Origin: Candida dubliniensis CD36
Taxonomy: Eukaryota > Ascomycota > Pichiomycetes > Serinales > Debaryomycetaceae
Length of the DNA: 64,000 nucleotides
Reading direction: 5' to 3'
NCBI RefSeq assembly: GCF_000026945.1
Contig: NC_012861.1
Location: forward strand, 1,240,001-1,304,000
Positions 1-8,715 of the stretch are shown in pieces; the first letter of the stretch is position 1; every line of letters begins with the position of its first letter. A model generated the notes under the pieces. The model worked only from the letters and a program-made list of their open reading frames with translations, did not search any database and was not told where the DNA came from. The translations under genes were made by a program, and so were the position numbers.

Positions 1-806
1 CCTATTTGACTAAAGCAGAATTACATCAAATCATGACTTCAGGATTCAGTACCATTAGTGGTGCAGTTCTTGTTGGTTACATTGGTCTTGGTCTTAATCC
101 ACAAGCTTTGGTTAGTAGTTGTGTTATGTCAATCCCTGCATCTCTTGCGGTATCAAAATTAAGATATCCTGAACTTGAAAACCCAATTTCCAGTGGTACG
201 GTAATGATTCCAAAAGTTGATGATTCTGAAGAAGCAAGGGAAAAATCAAAGGATGAACCTCAGAATGTGTTACAAGCATTTTCAAATGGGGCCACGTTAG
301 GATTAAGAATTGCCGGGACTATGATGATTCAGTGTATGTGTATTATTGGGCTTGTTGCCTTATGTAATGGTATTTTGACATGGTTCGGTAACTATTGGAA
401 CATCGATCATTTGACATTGGAATTGATGCTCTCCTACATTTTTTATCCAGTTGGATTCTTGTTGGGTACTCCGCGTGATGAAATCTTGCACATTAGTAAA
501 TTGATTGCTTATAAATTCATTCAAAATGAATATGTTGCTTACAATTTGTTAACAAATGAAGCCCCCTATAATGAATTGTCCAAAAGAGGAACATTGATTG
601 CTACTTATGCTTGTTGTGGGTTTGCCAATTTAGGTTCTTTGGGTATTACTTTGGGTGTCTTGAATACTTTGACAAACAATTCTAGAGCCAAAGATATTTC
701 TTCTAGTATTATATCAGCTTTGTTCTGTGGGGCAATTGCCACCATGTTGTCTGCTGCCATTGCTGGTATGGTCATGCATGATTTAAACACTTTCCACATT
801 AACTAG
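1..806 (+). CDS. CNT: Concentrative nucleoside transporter (CNT family), C-terminal part, 5' end outside window
   Basis: The reading frame is open to the left edge, so this is only the C-terminal ~268 residues of a longer protein. Several hydrophobic segments are visible. The late motif NEYVAYNLL matches the NEFVAY motif that I know from CNT family transporters, and LGTPRDE follows the hydrophobic SYIFYPVGFL segment in the same order as in those proteins. CNT proteins import nucleosides at the plasma membrane by cation symport; in Candida this is a proton-coupled purine/uridine carrier. S. cerevisiae has no CNT member, so the gene helps place the organism. The stop codon is at 804-806. The family call is firm; substrate and coupling ion are inferred from the family. 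Confidence 0.85.
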   Translation, partial: YLTKAELHQIMTSGFSTISGAVLVGYIGLGLNPQALVSSCVMSIPASLAVSKLRYPELENPISSGTVMIPKVDDSEEAREKSKDEPQNVLQAFSNGATLGLRIAGTMMIQCMCIIGLVALCNGILTWFGNYWNIDHLTLELMLSYIFYPVGFLLGTPRDEILHISKLIAYKFIQNEYVAYNLLTNEAPYNELSKRGTLIATYACCGFANLGSLGITLGVLNTLTNNSRAKDISSSIISALFCGAIATMLSAAIAGMVMHDLNTFHIN

Positions 807-1065
807 TTATTTAATCAGTTTTTTATCCGTGTGTAAACGTCAGTTACGTTAGCATTGTAAATTTAGGTTTTATGTTCGTGTTGAAGTTACTGTCACAATG
901 TAATTAAAGATGTACATGTGTCTCAGTCGTGTAGGCTGTTCAATAAGACGATTATGAGTTATAAGTTCAATTTAAAGAAAGACAAAAACACAAATCTAAC
1001 TTTTGTTTTTTTTTGGCAAATTCCAAGGCACACTCTCAATCTTTGTATTAGTTGTCAAGTCATCA

Positions 1066-2496
1066 ATGTCCTCAGAGCCGTTATCGTTATCAGGATCATC
1101 TTCATCCTCAAGTTCAGGTCACAAGAAGGCTAATGAACTGGTATTAGAAGACGCCATTGTGCGTAGTTCTATTGAAACTGTTGATCTTATAACCCCCAAG
1201 AATCTCAATAATCCATCTACCAAAACAACTGCAGATAACTTACAAGCGTATATTGAAGGATATCACGAGTTTTTATCTAATGCCAAGACTTTGTTTAGTG
1301 AAAGACCTTTGGCCGATTTTCAATATCTATGGTTGGAAGCAATTTATAGATTAACATTTACTTTGGTCAAATTAAAGAAATCATTTAGTCAATTGTATCT
1401 ACATGTTCAACCTTATGAAATTGACTCCATTGGTCCCAAGGCAATTATGTTGAATACTAAATTGATGCAAGCTACGGAAGAATGGAGTATAATTATGTGT
1501 GAGTTTTTCAATAATGCCCATTCAATAGTAGTTGCATTTCGAAATAAAATGCAAAGTTTGATTGGACAATGTTTAAAATTATTATTAGTTGAAGAAATGG
1601 AAGATGATAGATTTGAGCACATTTCTAACGCAATATTACAACTGATTCAAACGTATTTAATTAATCATAAACTTGACATTGAAATTCTTATTAGATTTAG
1701 TGAAGCCATTTATAAATTAGGCAAATCACCATTGATTTTACCACTTTTACAAGAATTTGATCCTGAACTACCTATGGATTTGATTGCTTCAAGTTCAATC
1801 AATTTGGTTGATGTGATGAATTTTTATCGCTATGTTTCATTTAATTTAGTGTCTTTATCAGTGAATGATAGAAAATATACCAAGTTGGCAGAAATTTATT
1901 TCAGAATTTTGTTAGCTTTCCCTAATTTAAATTTGAATTTATTCATTAAAGATGAAGATGAAAAGGGGCTGTTTATAGACAAACGCGATGAATTCATTGT
2001 TAACTTATTGGAAAGACAGGAACTTTCATTGATGTATATATTAAATTATCTTTTAGACGTTGGGTCGTTACGAAAGTTACTTGAGTCATCTCAATTGTAT
2101 CAAAAAGAATTTTTATTCCTTGTTGATAGCGTTTCCTTATCGCTTTCTAAAGATATCGATAAATTGGCCTCACAAACAACAAGTACAAGATCAAGTATGG
2201 TATCTATACCACAATATAACATGGAAATCGAAAGAAAATTGGAAATTGAGAAGAAATTGGCAAGCAGCAAATATAAATACAGTTCCTTGGGTAGTGTTAT
2301 ATTTAATGGTTCCTATAAGGAAAAGCTACGATTAATAGTGAATTTTGGTGAATGTTTACTTTCTCCTAATCTACTTGTGAAAGAATTGAAAACCAAAACT
2401 GCTGATAATAATGATAGTTATGTTGAGTCGAATAAAGTTGTAGAAAGGTTGATACATGCAACTAACAAGATTAAAGAAGAATTATTAATTTTATAG
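1066..2496 (+). CDS. Unrecognised mostly helical protein, 476 aa
   Basis: I do not recognise this protein. The frame is open upstream to 1003 but the first ATG is at 1066, giving a start of MSSEPLSLSG followed by a serine run. The N-terminal ~60 residues look disordered. The rest, from about residue 60 to the end, is rich in Leu/Ile/Lys/Glu and looks like a long all-helical domain without transmembrane segments. The C-terminal ~100 residues include a charged IERKLEIEKKL stretch suggestive of a coiled coil. The stop lies only 12 bp from the stop of the convergent acetyltransferase-like gene. Length, codon use and absence of internal stops make it a real gene. I see no catalytic motif and propose no function. 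Confidence 0.75.
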   Translation: MSSEPLSLSGSSSSSSSGHKKANELVLEDAIVRSSIETVDLITPKNLNNPSTKTTADNLQAYIEGYHEFLSNAKTLFSERPLADFQYLWLEAIYRLTFTLVKLKKSFSQLYLHVQPYEIDSIGPKAIMLNTKLMQATEEWSIIMCEFFNNAHSIVVAFRNKMQSLIGQCLKLLLVEEMEDDRFEHISNAILQLIQTYLINHKLDIEILIRFSEAIYKLGKSPLILPLLQEFDPELPMDLIASSSINLVDVMNFYRYVSFNLVSLSVNDRKYTKLAEIYFRILLAFPNLNLNLFIKDEDEKGLFIDKRDEFIVNLLERQELSLMYILNYLLDVGSLRKLLESSQLYQKEFLFLVDSVSLSLSKDIDKLASQTTSTRSSMVSIPQYNMEIERKLEIEKKLASSKYKYSSLGSVIFNGSYKEKLRLIVNFGECLLSPNLLVKELKTKTADNNDSYVESNKVVERLIHATNKIKEELLIL

Positions 2497-2508
2497 TTTA
2501 GATTTAAT

Positions 2509-3774
2509 TTAATCTACATGCGCATCTAAAACAGCCATTATGCGCTTTAAAAACGCTTTGGTATAACTATCAACGTCTAAATCAAGAAGCCCTATCACTA
2601 TGTTCATACCTTGAGGTGATGAGACCACGTTGAACTGCAAATGAGACAGGAATCCATTATCTTGGCTGAACCAGCAGGGCAATGGCATTTTCCCAACATT
2701 CGAAATCTCCATGGTTGACCGTGAATGGGTACCGATTTTTGATTTAAGAAAAGATCCAATATTAATGTATTTCAAAAACCCAACTAAATAAAATGGATGA
2801 CGAGAGTCAAGATCGCGTTGTAAATGTTTTGTAATATAGTTTGTGGTAGCAATTGGGTTGGTGATTGGTTCTATATCTATACTACTTTGGGCTACAGCAA
2901 CTTGAAACATATCTAAATCAAAGTATCGTCTGCCATTTAACGGAATCGCTATGGACATTGACCTATTGGGGTGAAACTCTTGGAATGTCTGTAAGGCAAT
3001 GGTGATGAGCCATGGAGTTAACTTTGTTGATGTGGATCTGGTAATGGCCAACATTTTTGACACTGTATCATTATTCAAATTAATTACACTATATTTTGTA
3101 CGTTGATTCAATGATATAGGTTTATTTTTAAACATAGGATATTTATTGATGTTTGGATAAGTGCAATAAGACATCAACTTTTTTACCCAATTTGGTATCC
3201 ATGATTGTAAAACCCCTCTTATTAAAAACCATATTGGTGTTTTGTATAAGGGACAAGTCTCCATTACTGATTTGGGTAATAAATCCACTTCTTTACTCAA
3301 AATATCTTTGAATTCAACATCATCAGTGGTATTTTCCAACAATCGAAATAATTCTTTATGGAAAAATGCTCCACCATTACCATCAAAAAACCCATGGTTG
3401 CAACAAATAGTTATTCTATTGTCTTTAATAAATAATTTCCATAAAGGTTTGGTGCAATTCATTTCAAAATAAATAGTGTTTAAAAATTCAAAGAATTCCA
3501 GACTCACATCAAATTCCGTATATTCAACAACAGAATCAAATGTAATTGGGATACTTTTCAATACATAATCTTTATAATCATTGTCGGTGCTACCAAAGAA
3601 ATTGCAACCTAGAATTGGATTATCTCTAATGAGACTTGATATAGCATGGGATAATTTCGCTTTTGATATAGGGAAAGGGTATTCAACAGTTACATTAAAA
3701 TTCAGATAATACTTGTTTTCAGTACGGCATATTTGATATCTTTCAAAAAATGAAGCTTTACGTAAGCTTATCAT
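2509..3774 (-). CDS. Alcohol acetyltransferase / Sli1-type (AATase family) protein, 421 aa
   Basis: The protein has the HXXXD active-site motif of the BAHD-like/condensation acyltransferase superfamily as H127-G-F-F-D131, preceded by the ICCN strand and followed by GNGGAFFHKEL. It also has a late ISNVGKMPLP stretch in the position of the family's conserved SN-G motif. It starts with ATG at 3774, and MISLRKASFFERYQICR resembles the family N-terminus. In yeast, AATase family members make acetate esters from alcohols (Atf1, Atf2) or acetylate sphingolipid inhibitors and sterols (Sli1, Atf2). The length of 421 aa is slightly shorter than Atf1/Atf2 (about 530) and nearer Sli1 (468). Substrate cannot be read from the sequence. 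There is no clear transmembrane segment. Confidence 0.75.
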   Translation of the reverse strand: MISLRKASFFERYQICRTENKYYLNFNVTVEYPFPISKAKLSHAISSLIRDNPILGCNFFGSTDNDYKDYVLKSIPITFDSVVEYTEFDVSLEFFEFLNTIYFEMNCTKPLWKLFIKDNRITICCNHGFFDGNGGAFFHKELFRLLENTTDDVEFKDILSKEVDLLPKSVMETCPLYKTPIWFLIRGVLQSWIPNWVKKLMSYCTYPNINKYPMFKNKPISLNQRTKYSVINLNNDTVSKMLAITRSTSTKLTPWLITIALQTFQEFHPNRSMSIAIPLNGRRYFDLDMFQVAVAQSSIDIEPITNPIATTNYITKHLQRDLDSRHPFYLVGFLKYINIGSFLKSKIGTHSRSTMEISNVGKMPLPCWFSQDNGFLSHLQFNVVSSPQGMNIVIGLLDLDVDSYTKAFLKRIMAVLDAHVD

Positions 3775-3949
3775 GTTGTTCTAGACTTTGAAAAGATTTA
3801 TAAGATATTTTTGATGGATAAGTCCATAAAAAACCACAATAAAATCAAGATTTATTGTTCAAAAAAAAAGAAAAAAAAAAAAAAAAGAAAAGAGATCAAA
3901 CAGAGATAACAAGATTGATAAGCAAAACCAAAAAAAAAATAAACCAAAG

Positions 3950-4023
3950 TGCTTCGGGCGAGGGTCGAACTCGCGACCTTAAGATTATGAGACTTACGCT
4001 TTAACCAACTAAGCCACCGAAGC
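3950..4023 (-). tRNA. tRNA-Met (elongator, anticodon CAU)
   Basis: The reverse strand folds as a 74-nt tRNA. The acceptor stem GCTTCGG (4023-4017) pairs perfectly with CCGAAGC and is followed by discriminator A at 3950. The D arm is GCTT/AAGC. The anticodon loop is CTCATAA with anticodon CAT. The T arm is GCGAG-TTCGACC-CTCGC. The anticodon arm closely resembles yeast elongator tRNA-Met, and the G1-C72 start excludes the initiator, which begins A-G-C. There is no intron. A T-run at 3939-3931 on the transcribed strand, about 11 nt past the gene, can serve as the Pol III terminator. A and B box sequences are internal. Confidence 0.95.
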
Positions 4024-5145
4024 AATTTGATGACATTATAAAATGATATTTGATGAAAGTATTTTTCTTCTTGAATTGTGATGAGACGTTTAATGCAGTT
4101 TTGTGTTTCAGATTTTACTAAGATATGGGTAATTCAAGTGAATGTAAAAAAAGTAATTATATGCGATAGAAAGGATAGATCGACTCACTTAATAGATGGT
4201 GTCACTTGGTATTCTCTATGTCATGATTTTTGTACTGTATGTTTTTCGGAAACAAGTATTTTGATACAATTTGGTGTAAATGTTGAGAAAAAAAAAAAAA
4301 GACTGATCGCAAAATAGACAAATGTTACCCCATACCACAAAAACTTCAGCCAAGCACAATCTATACATCAAGAATACCAAAAATATAGACTACAGTTTTG
4401 ATATCTTTTTAAATACAAAAATACTTTTGCCCAAGTATAAAGCCCATACAGAAAATTGGTACCCCGAAATAGACAAATTATCTCACTGAGCTAAAAAATA
4501 CACAAGATGTTTTCACAAATATGGAATTTACTTCAAAATTTACGACTTAATATCTCTTGCTAAAATAAATTGTAGCTGAAATATAACATTGACATTCATA
4601 GATACGATTTCTGTTCAACTGAATTGAGTATAAGTTATAATTCGAATATCCAGTTATCCAATCAAAAAAATCATGTAATAAATTGCACTGTGGAGAAGGA
4701 AATGGGAGAATCCAGGAATTCTTTTAGAAAATTGGGCGCACCAAGATTAATATATTGTTATTGCGGAAAATAATTGATATCCGGACTAATCTGCTCAAAC
4801 TCCAAAAAGTATGTTTTGTGGGGTGGGGTAGATTTCGGTAAGCCTTTTTTTTTTGATTTGTAGGTTGTAGTACTGAGTCTTCCAATCATTGATAGTAATG
4901 GCTTGTATAATTTATGAATGTGGGGAGGGACAGAAAAATTGGAAATATACCCCAGACAAGAAAAAATACTGACAGCGATAATTCCAAAAGTGGAGCTTAA
5001 ACACGGATTGCATTTTCACATATATATATACATAGGGCAACAACAAAACTGGAAAATAATTCTTTGATTTTAACACATTTTTTTTTTATAAATTCCTTCC
5101 TCCTATACATACGAAGTGAAACATATTGAGATCATCCAGTAAATC
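4024..5145. other. Intergenic region between tRNA-Met and FAA2-like gene
   Basis: About 1.1 kb, AT-rich, with A- and T-runs. The only open frame of note (4078-4317, 79 codons) has no recognisable content and I take it as chance. A TATA-like alternating run at 5017-5033 lies about 115 bp before the FAA2-like start and is the likely core promoter. I see no LTR or other repeat here. Confidence 0.6.
5017..5033 (+). promoter_or_regulatory. TATA-like element of FAA2-like gene
   Basis: An alternating TATATATATA stretch about 115 bp upstream of the ATG at 5146, followed by a T-run and an A-rich leader. Spacing fits a yeast TATA box. It is inferred from composition and position only. Confidence 0.4.
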
Positions 5146-7299
5146 ATGCCAGTATTATTAAAAGAACCCCCAGAACATATCTACCATACAATCCAAAGAC
5201 AAAATCTCAACCCAAGGCAAATCTCGAACAATGTGGCCATTACCAGCTCTCAAGAACCAGGCCATTCCCACGTTTACAGAAATGCTTATAACCCTAAGCA
5301 CTTGTTTGCAACTCCATACCCTGGAATCGACACGTTGTATGATACTTTTGAATTAAGTGCTGCGGTAAATGGTGACAAACCTTGTCTTGGTAGTAGAATT
5401 GAAAATAGCGACGGCACTTTTGGAGCATACGAGTTTCAAACATACAATGAAATACGTGAAAGAAGAAACAACCTTGGATCAGGTATTTTCTATGTGTTGG
5501 AGAATAATCCCTACAAGACTAGCAGCGATGTTCATCAAAGATTGAGGTATGATTCAGATAAGGGCAAAAATTCATTTGTACTTACTGTTTACTCACATAA
5601 TCGTCCAGAATGGGCGTTGTGTGACTTGACTTGTGTTGCCTACTCAATTACCAATACTGCGTTGTATAGTACACTAGGTCCAGATACGAGTGAATACATT
5701 TTGGAATTGACTGAGTCCCCAATAGTTGTTTGCACAAAAGATAAAGTTATTGATTTAATCAAATTAAAGAAGAACAACCCCCAAAAATTACTGAATTTGA
5801 TTGCTATCATCTCCATGGACAAATTGGAAATGGAAGATAACAGATTAAAGTCTTTAGCCCATGAAAACTCAATTAGTTTGTTTGATATTGGGCAAGTTGA
5901 AAAATTAGGGTCAATCCATCCGTTGGAACCAATTCCACCAAAACCTGACGATGCTTTTACCATCTCGTTTACTTCTGGTACCACTGGTGCTGCGCCTAAG
6001 GGGGTTGTTTTAACCCACAAAAATTTGGTGTGCGGAGTTACTGCTCACATTGCTGGGTTTCGTTTGGTGCCAGGACGTGTTCATTACAGCTTTTTGCCTT
6101 TGGCTCACATATACGAGAGAGTGTTTCTTCAATTTGGCTTATTATCTGGTATGAAAATTGGTTACCCACAAGGTCCACTGCCAACAACTTTGTTGGAGGA
6201 CATTAAGGTATTAGAACCAACATTTTTGTGCTTGGTGCCAAGGGTTTTTACAAAGTTGGAGGCAGCAATTAAAGCCCAAACAGTGGAAAGTGACAAGCCG
6301 TTGATGAGGTATTTGTTTACAAATGCCATTAATAATAAATTAGAGTTGCAACAACAAGAAGAACACGTAAATCCTAGCAATTTAGCTTACGATTGGTTGT
6401 TGAACATGTTAAGGAAAAAAATAGGTATGAAAAATGTAGAGTTTTTTGTTACAGGGTCTGCACCACTTGCAGAGGAAACTTATTTCTTCTTGAGGGCAGC
6501 TTTGAATTTACCACTCGGATTCCACTCAGGATATGGATTAACCGAAAGTGTTAGTGGTTGCTCAGTATCTCCTGGCCATGCCAACAAATTCTCATCGGGG
6601 CCAATGGGTATGTCAACTGAAATGCGATTGAGAGACATTCCAGAAATGGGATACTTTGCTAAAGATGAAGTGGGTCCTCGTGGAGAATTGTTATTAAGAG
6701 GACCTCAAATTTTCCCTCATTATTACAAAAACCCTGAGGAAACAGCCAAGACTTTTGATGAAAATGGCTGGTTCTGCACTGGTGATGTTGCACACATTGA
6801 TGCAACCACTGGAAGAATCAATATTATTGATAGGGTGAAAAACTTTTTCAAATTGGCACAAGGGGAATATGTAAGTCCAGAAAAGATCGAAGGGTTGTAT
6901 TTGGCACAGTTCCCTTATATCTCGCAATTGTTTGTTCATGGTAATTCATTACAAACATATCTTGTTGGTGTTGTAGGGCTAGACCCAACAACTATTGCCA
7001 GTTACATTAAGAAGAGATTCCATGATAAGATTGAAAAAGAGGAAGATATTATTCAGTTTTTGAACTCCCCCCAGAATAAAAAAATCATGTTACAGGATAT
7101 GAACAAGGTCATTGCTAAAGAGTTGCAAGGATTTGAAAAATTGCATAATATCACAGTGTCTTTTGAACCCTTGACAATTGAAAAGGGTGTTATCACACCA
7201 ACAATGAAAATCAGAAGACCAATTGCTGCAAAATACTTCCAAAATGAAATTGATCAAATGTACGAAGAAGGTTCTTTGGTAAAAAATGGAGGTTTATAG
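5146..7299 (+). CDS. FAA2: Medium/long-chain fatty acyl-CoA synthetase, FAA2-like, 717 aa
   Basis: An AMP-forming acyl-CoA synthetase (ANL superfamily) that activates fatty acids with ATP and CoA. The AMP-binding P-loop motif is T276-S-G-T-T-G281 followed by PKG. The YGLTE motif is at 463-467. GWFCTGDVA lies near 540, followed by the DRVKNFFKLAQGEYVSPEKIE fatty-acyl signature region. Along its length it resembles S. cerevisiae Faa2, including the ends LQGFEKLHNI and EEGSLVK. Faa2 is peroxisomal and ends in a PTS1-type tripeptide. This protein ends GGL, which is not a usable PTS1, and I see no PTS2 near the N-terminus. Candida species carry several FAA2 paralogues; this may be one (FAA2-3 type). 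The family call is strong; the location is uncertain. Confidence 0.9.
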   Translation: MPVLLKEPPEHIYHTIQRQNLNPRQISNNVAITSSQEPGHSHVYRNAYNPKHLFATPYPGIDTLYDTFELSAAVNGDKPCLGSRIENSDGTFGAYEFQTYNEIRERRNNLGSGIFYVLENNPYKTSSDVHQRLRYDSDKGKNSFVLTVYSHNRPEWALCDLTCVAYSITNTALYSTLGPDTSEYILELTESPIVVCTKDKVIDLIKLKKNNPQKLLNLIAIISMDKLEMEDNRLKSLAHENSISLFDIGQVEKLGSIHPLEPIPPKPDDAFTISFTSGTTGAAPKGVVLTHKNLVCGVTAHIAGFRLVPGRVHYSFLPLAHIYERVFLQFGLLSGMKIGYPQGPLPTTLLEDIKVLEPTFLCLVPRVFTKLEAAIKAQTVESDKPLMRYLFTNAINNKLELQQQEEHVNPSNLAYDWLLNMLRKKIGMKNVEFFVTGSAPLAEETYFFLRAALNLPLGFHSGYGLTESVSGCSVSPGHANKFSSGPMGMSTEMRLRDIPEMGYFAKDEVGPRGELLLRGPQIFPHYYKNPEETAKTFDENGWFCTGDVAHIDATTGRINIIDRVKNFFKLAQGEYVSPEKIEGLYLAQFPYISQLFVHGNSLQTYLVGVVGLDPTTIASYIKKRFHDKIEKEEDIIQFLNSPQNKKIMLQDMNKVIAKELQGFEKLHNITVSFEPLTIEKGVITPTMKIRRPIAAKYFQNEIDQMYEEGSLVKNGGL

Positions 7300-7597
7300 G
7301 GTCTGTGCCGTGGAATAGGATCTATTTATTTATATTACAGTCAAGAGTTCTGTTGTAATTTATGTATTTGCTAATCGTTTGCAAATCATTGTCTCAATGC
7401 TAGTGTTTTAATCTTATTCTTGTTTATTTCATGAGTGAATTTTCGCCCACGAAACCGAGAAGCAAGCGGAATGAGTCATGGTTGTGTCTAACAGAAACAA
7501 TTTTGCTTACAGCTTGCATTATACTTTCTATAACCAAGCAGCTTTATATAAATCAACAATGTAATTTGATTGTCTAACGTCTTTCCATTACTGTATT

Positions 7598-8515
7598 CTA
7601 CCTACAAGCAAATGGCATTGAAACATGACATCTAGATACGATTTCTAAATAATTTGGCTCATTCTCTGGGGTAATATACCCATGCCTAATCAAAAAATCG
7701 ACTATTATCAACCCACAATTTGGTTTAAACTCCTTATTATGAAGCTTTTCCAATACCTGATCGACTTCCAAAAGCTGAAAATCTTCAGCTTCCCCATCTT
7801 GCGGTTTGATAATATTTTCTTCATTGTCAAATTTGAGATCATAAGTATACTCTACCTCTGGCTGTACTCTTCCATCTTTTGTCAAATACATGTATGATAC
7901 AACACCAGTACTGGTAATATGCGACTTTACAAATTCCTCCTTCAATCCTGCTTCCTCAAAGCATTCCTTAATGACTGTTTCATTCAAACCATAGGGATAT
8001 CCCAATCCACCTGCAACGGTATTGTCCAATTTTCCTGGATAAGTTGGTTTTGTTGCTGATCTTCGAGGAACCCAGAATTTCAATTTCCCATTTGATGAAT
8101 TCTCTGGAGGTACATATCCATTTATATGTACACCATACGTCACCACCCCCAATAAAACCGAGAATGCACGTTCAATTAACACGTACGGGACACTGCTCGG
8201 GTTATAGACAGTGTACAACTCATTTCTCCAGCCTTTGTCAAGCAATTCGTGAAACTCAGGATGCTGTCTCCATTGATTACCAACATTTTGGAAAAGGGCA
8301 TTCCGTTTCTCAAAGGAATCATATTCGCTTCCTATCTTTATGGTCTTGGCATCGCCATCAAATTCAAATGATGGAGTGTGCTGAAAGAACTGCGCAACAA
8401 AAGGTGCAATGTACCCCAAAACTGCACTAGAGTCGTGAGTTAACAATTTGTAGTAAGCATTGTTAAATCGAAAAGAATCAACTTCATTTATAACATCTAT
8501 CAAAGACAATGTCAT
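7598..8515 (-). CDS. Nudix hydrolase with DUF4743 N-terminal domain (YJR142W-type), 305 aa
   Basis: The nudix box is visible at about residues 168-190: a GG followed by an E and then KECFEEAGL, matching the GX5EX7REUXEEXGU signature with K for the first R. The N-terminal ~130 residues, including FRFNNAYYKLL and the VPYVLIERAFSVLLGVVTYGVH stretch, are typical of the family formerly called thiamine-pyrophosphokinase-related. Members hydrolyse oxidised or damaged thiamine diphosphate analogues. The frame is open a few codons upstream, but the first ATG is at 8515 (MTLSLIDVIN). Its neighbours PMT4 and IPA1 are also neighbours of YJR142W in S. cerevisiae, which supports orthology. It is transcribed divergently from TSC1, with 200 bp between the starts. 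Confidence 0.85.
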   Translation of the reverse strand: MTLSLIDVINEVDSFRFNNAYYKLLTHDSSAVLGYIAPFVAQFFQHTPSFEFDGDAKTIKIGSEYDSFEKRNALFQNVGNQWRQHPEFHELLDKGWRNELYTVYNPSSVPYVLIERAFSVLLGVVTYGVHINGYVPPENSSNGKLKFWVPRRSATKPTYPGKLDNTVAGGLGYPYGLNETVIKECFEEAGLKEEFVKSHITSTGVVSYMYLTKDGRVQPEVEYTYDLKFDNEENIIKPQDGEAEDFQLLEVDQVLEKLHNKEFKPNCGLIIVDFLIRHGYITPENEPNYLEIVSRCHVSMPFACR

Positions 8516-8715
8516 TTCGATTATTCTGTCAAGCAATTTGCCAAGACGTTGTAAGCCAGACTAAGTAAATTCGTATCTCGTCTTGAAGACCATAGACTTT
8601 CTCCAGATTAGAAACAAAGAGAATTTTTTCTTTGATTTTTTTTTTTTTTTTTGATATCATTACGAAAATACTAAACTAGATATAGACAGGATACTAATTA
8701 GTCACCTTACCAATA

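Noticed and set aside
4078..4317. 79-codon plus-strand frame beside the tRNA
   Set aside because: Composition looks random, there is no recognisable motif, and it ends in an A-run. A GTGATGA C-box-like string at its start has no D box within a snoRNA distance.
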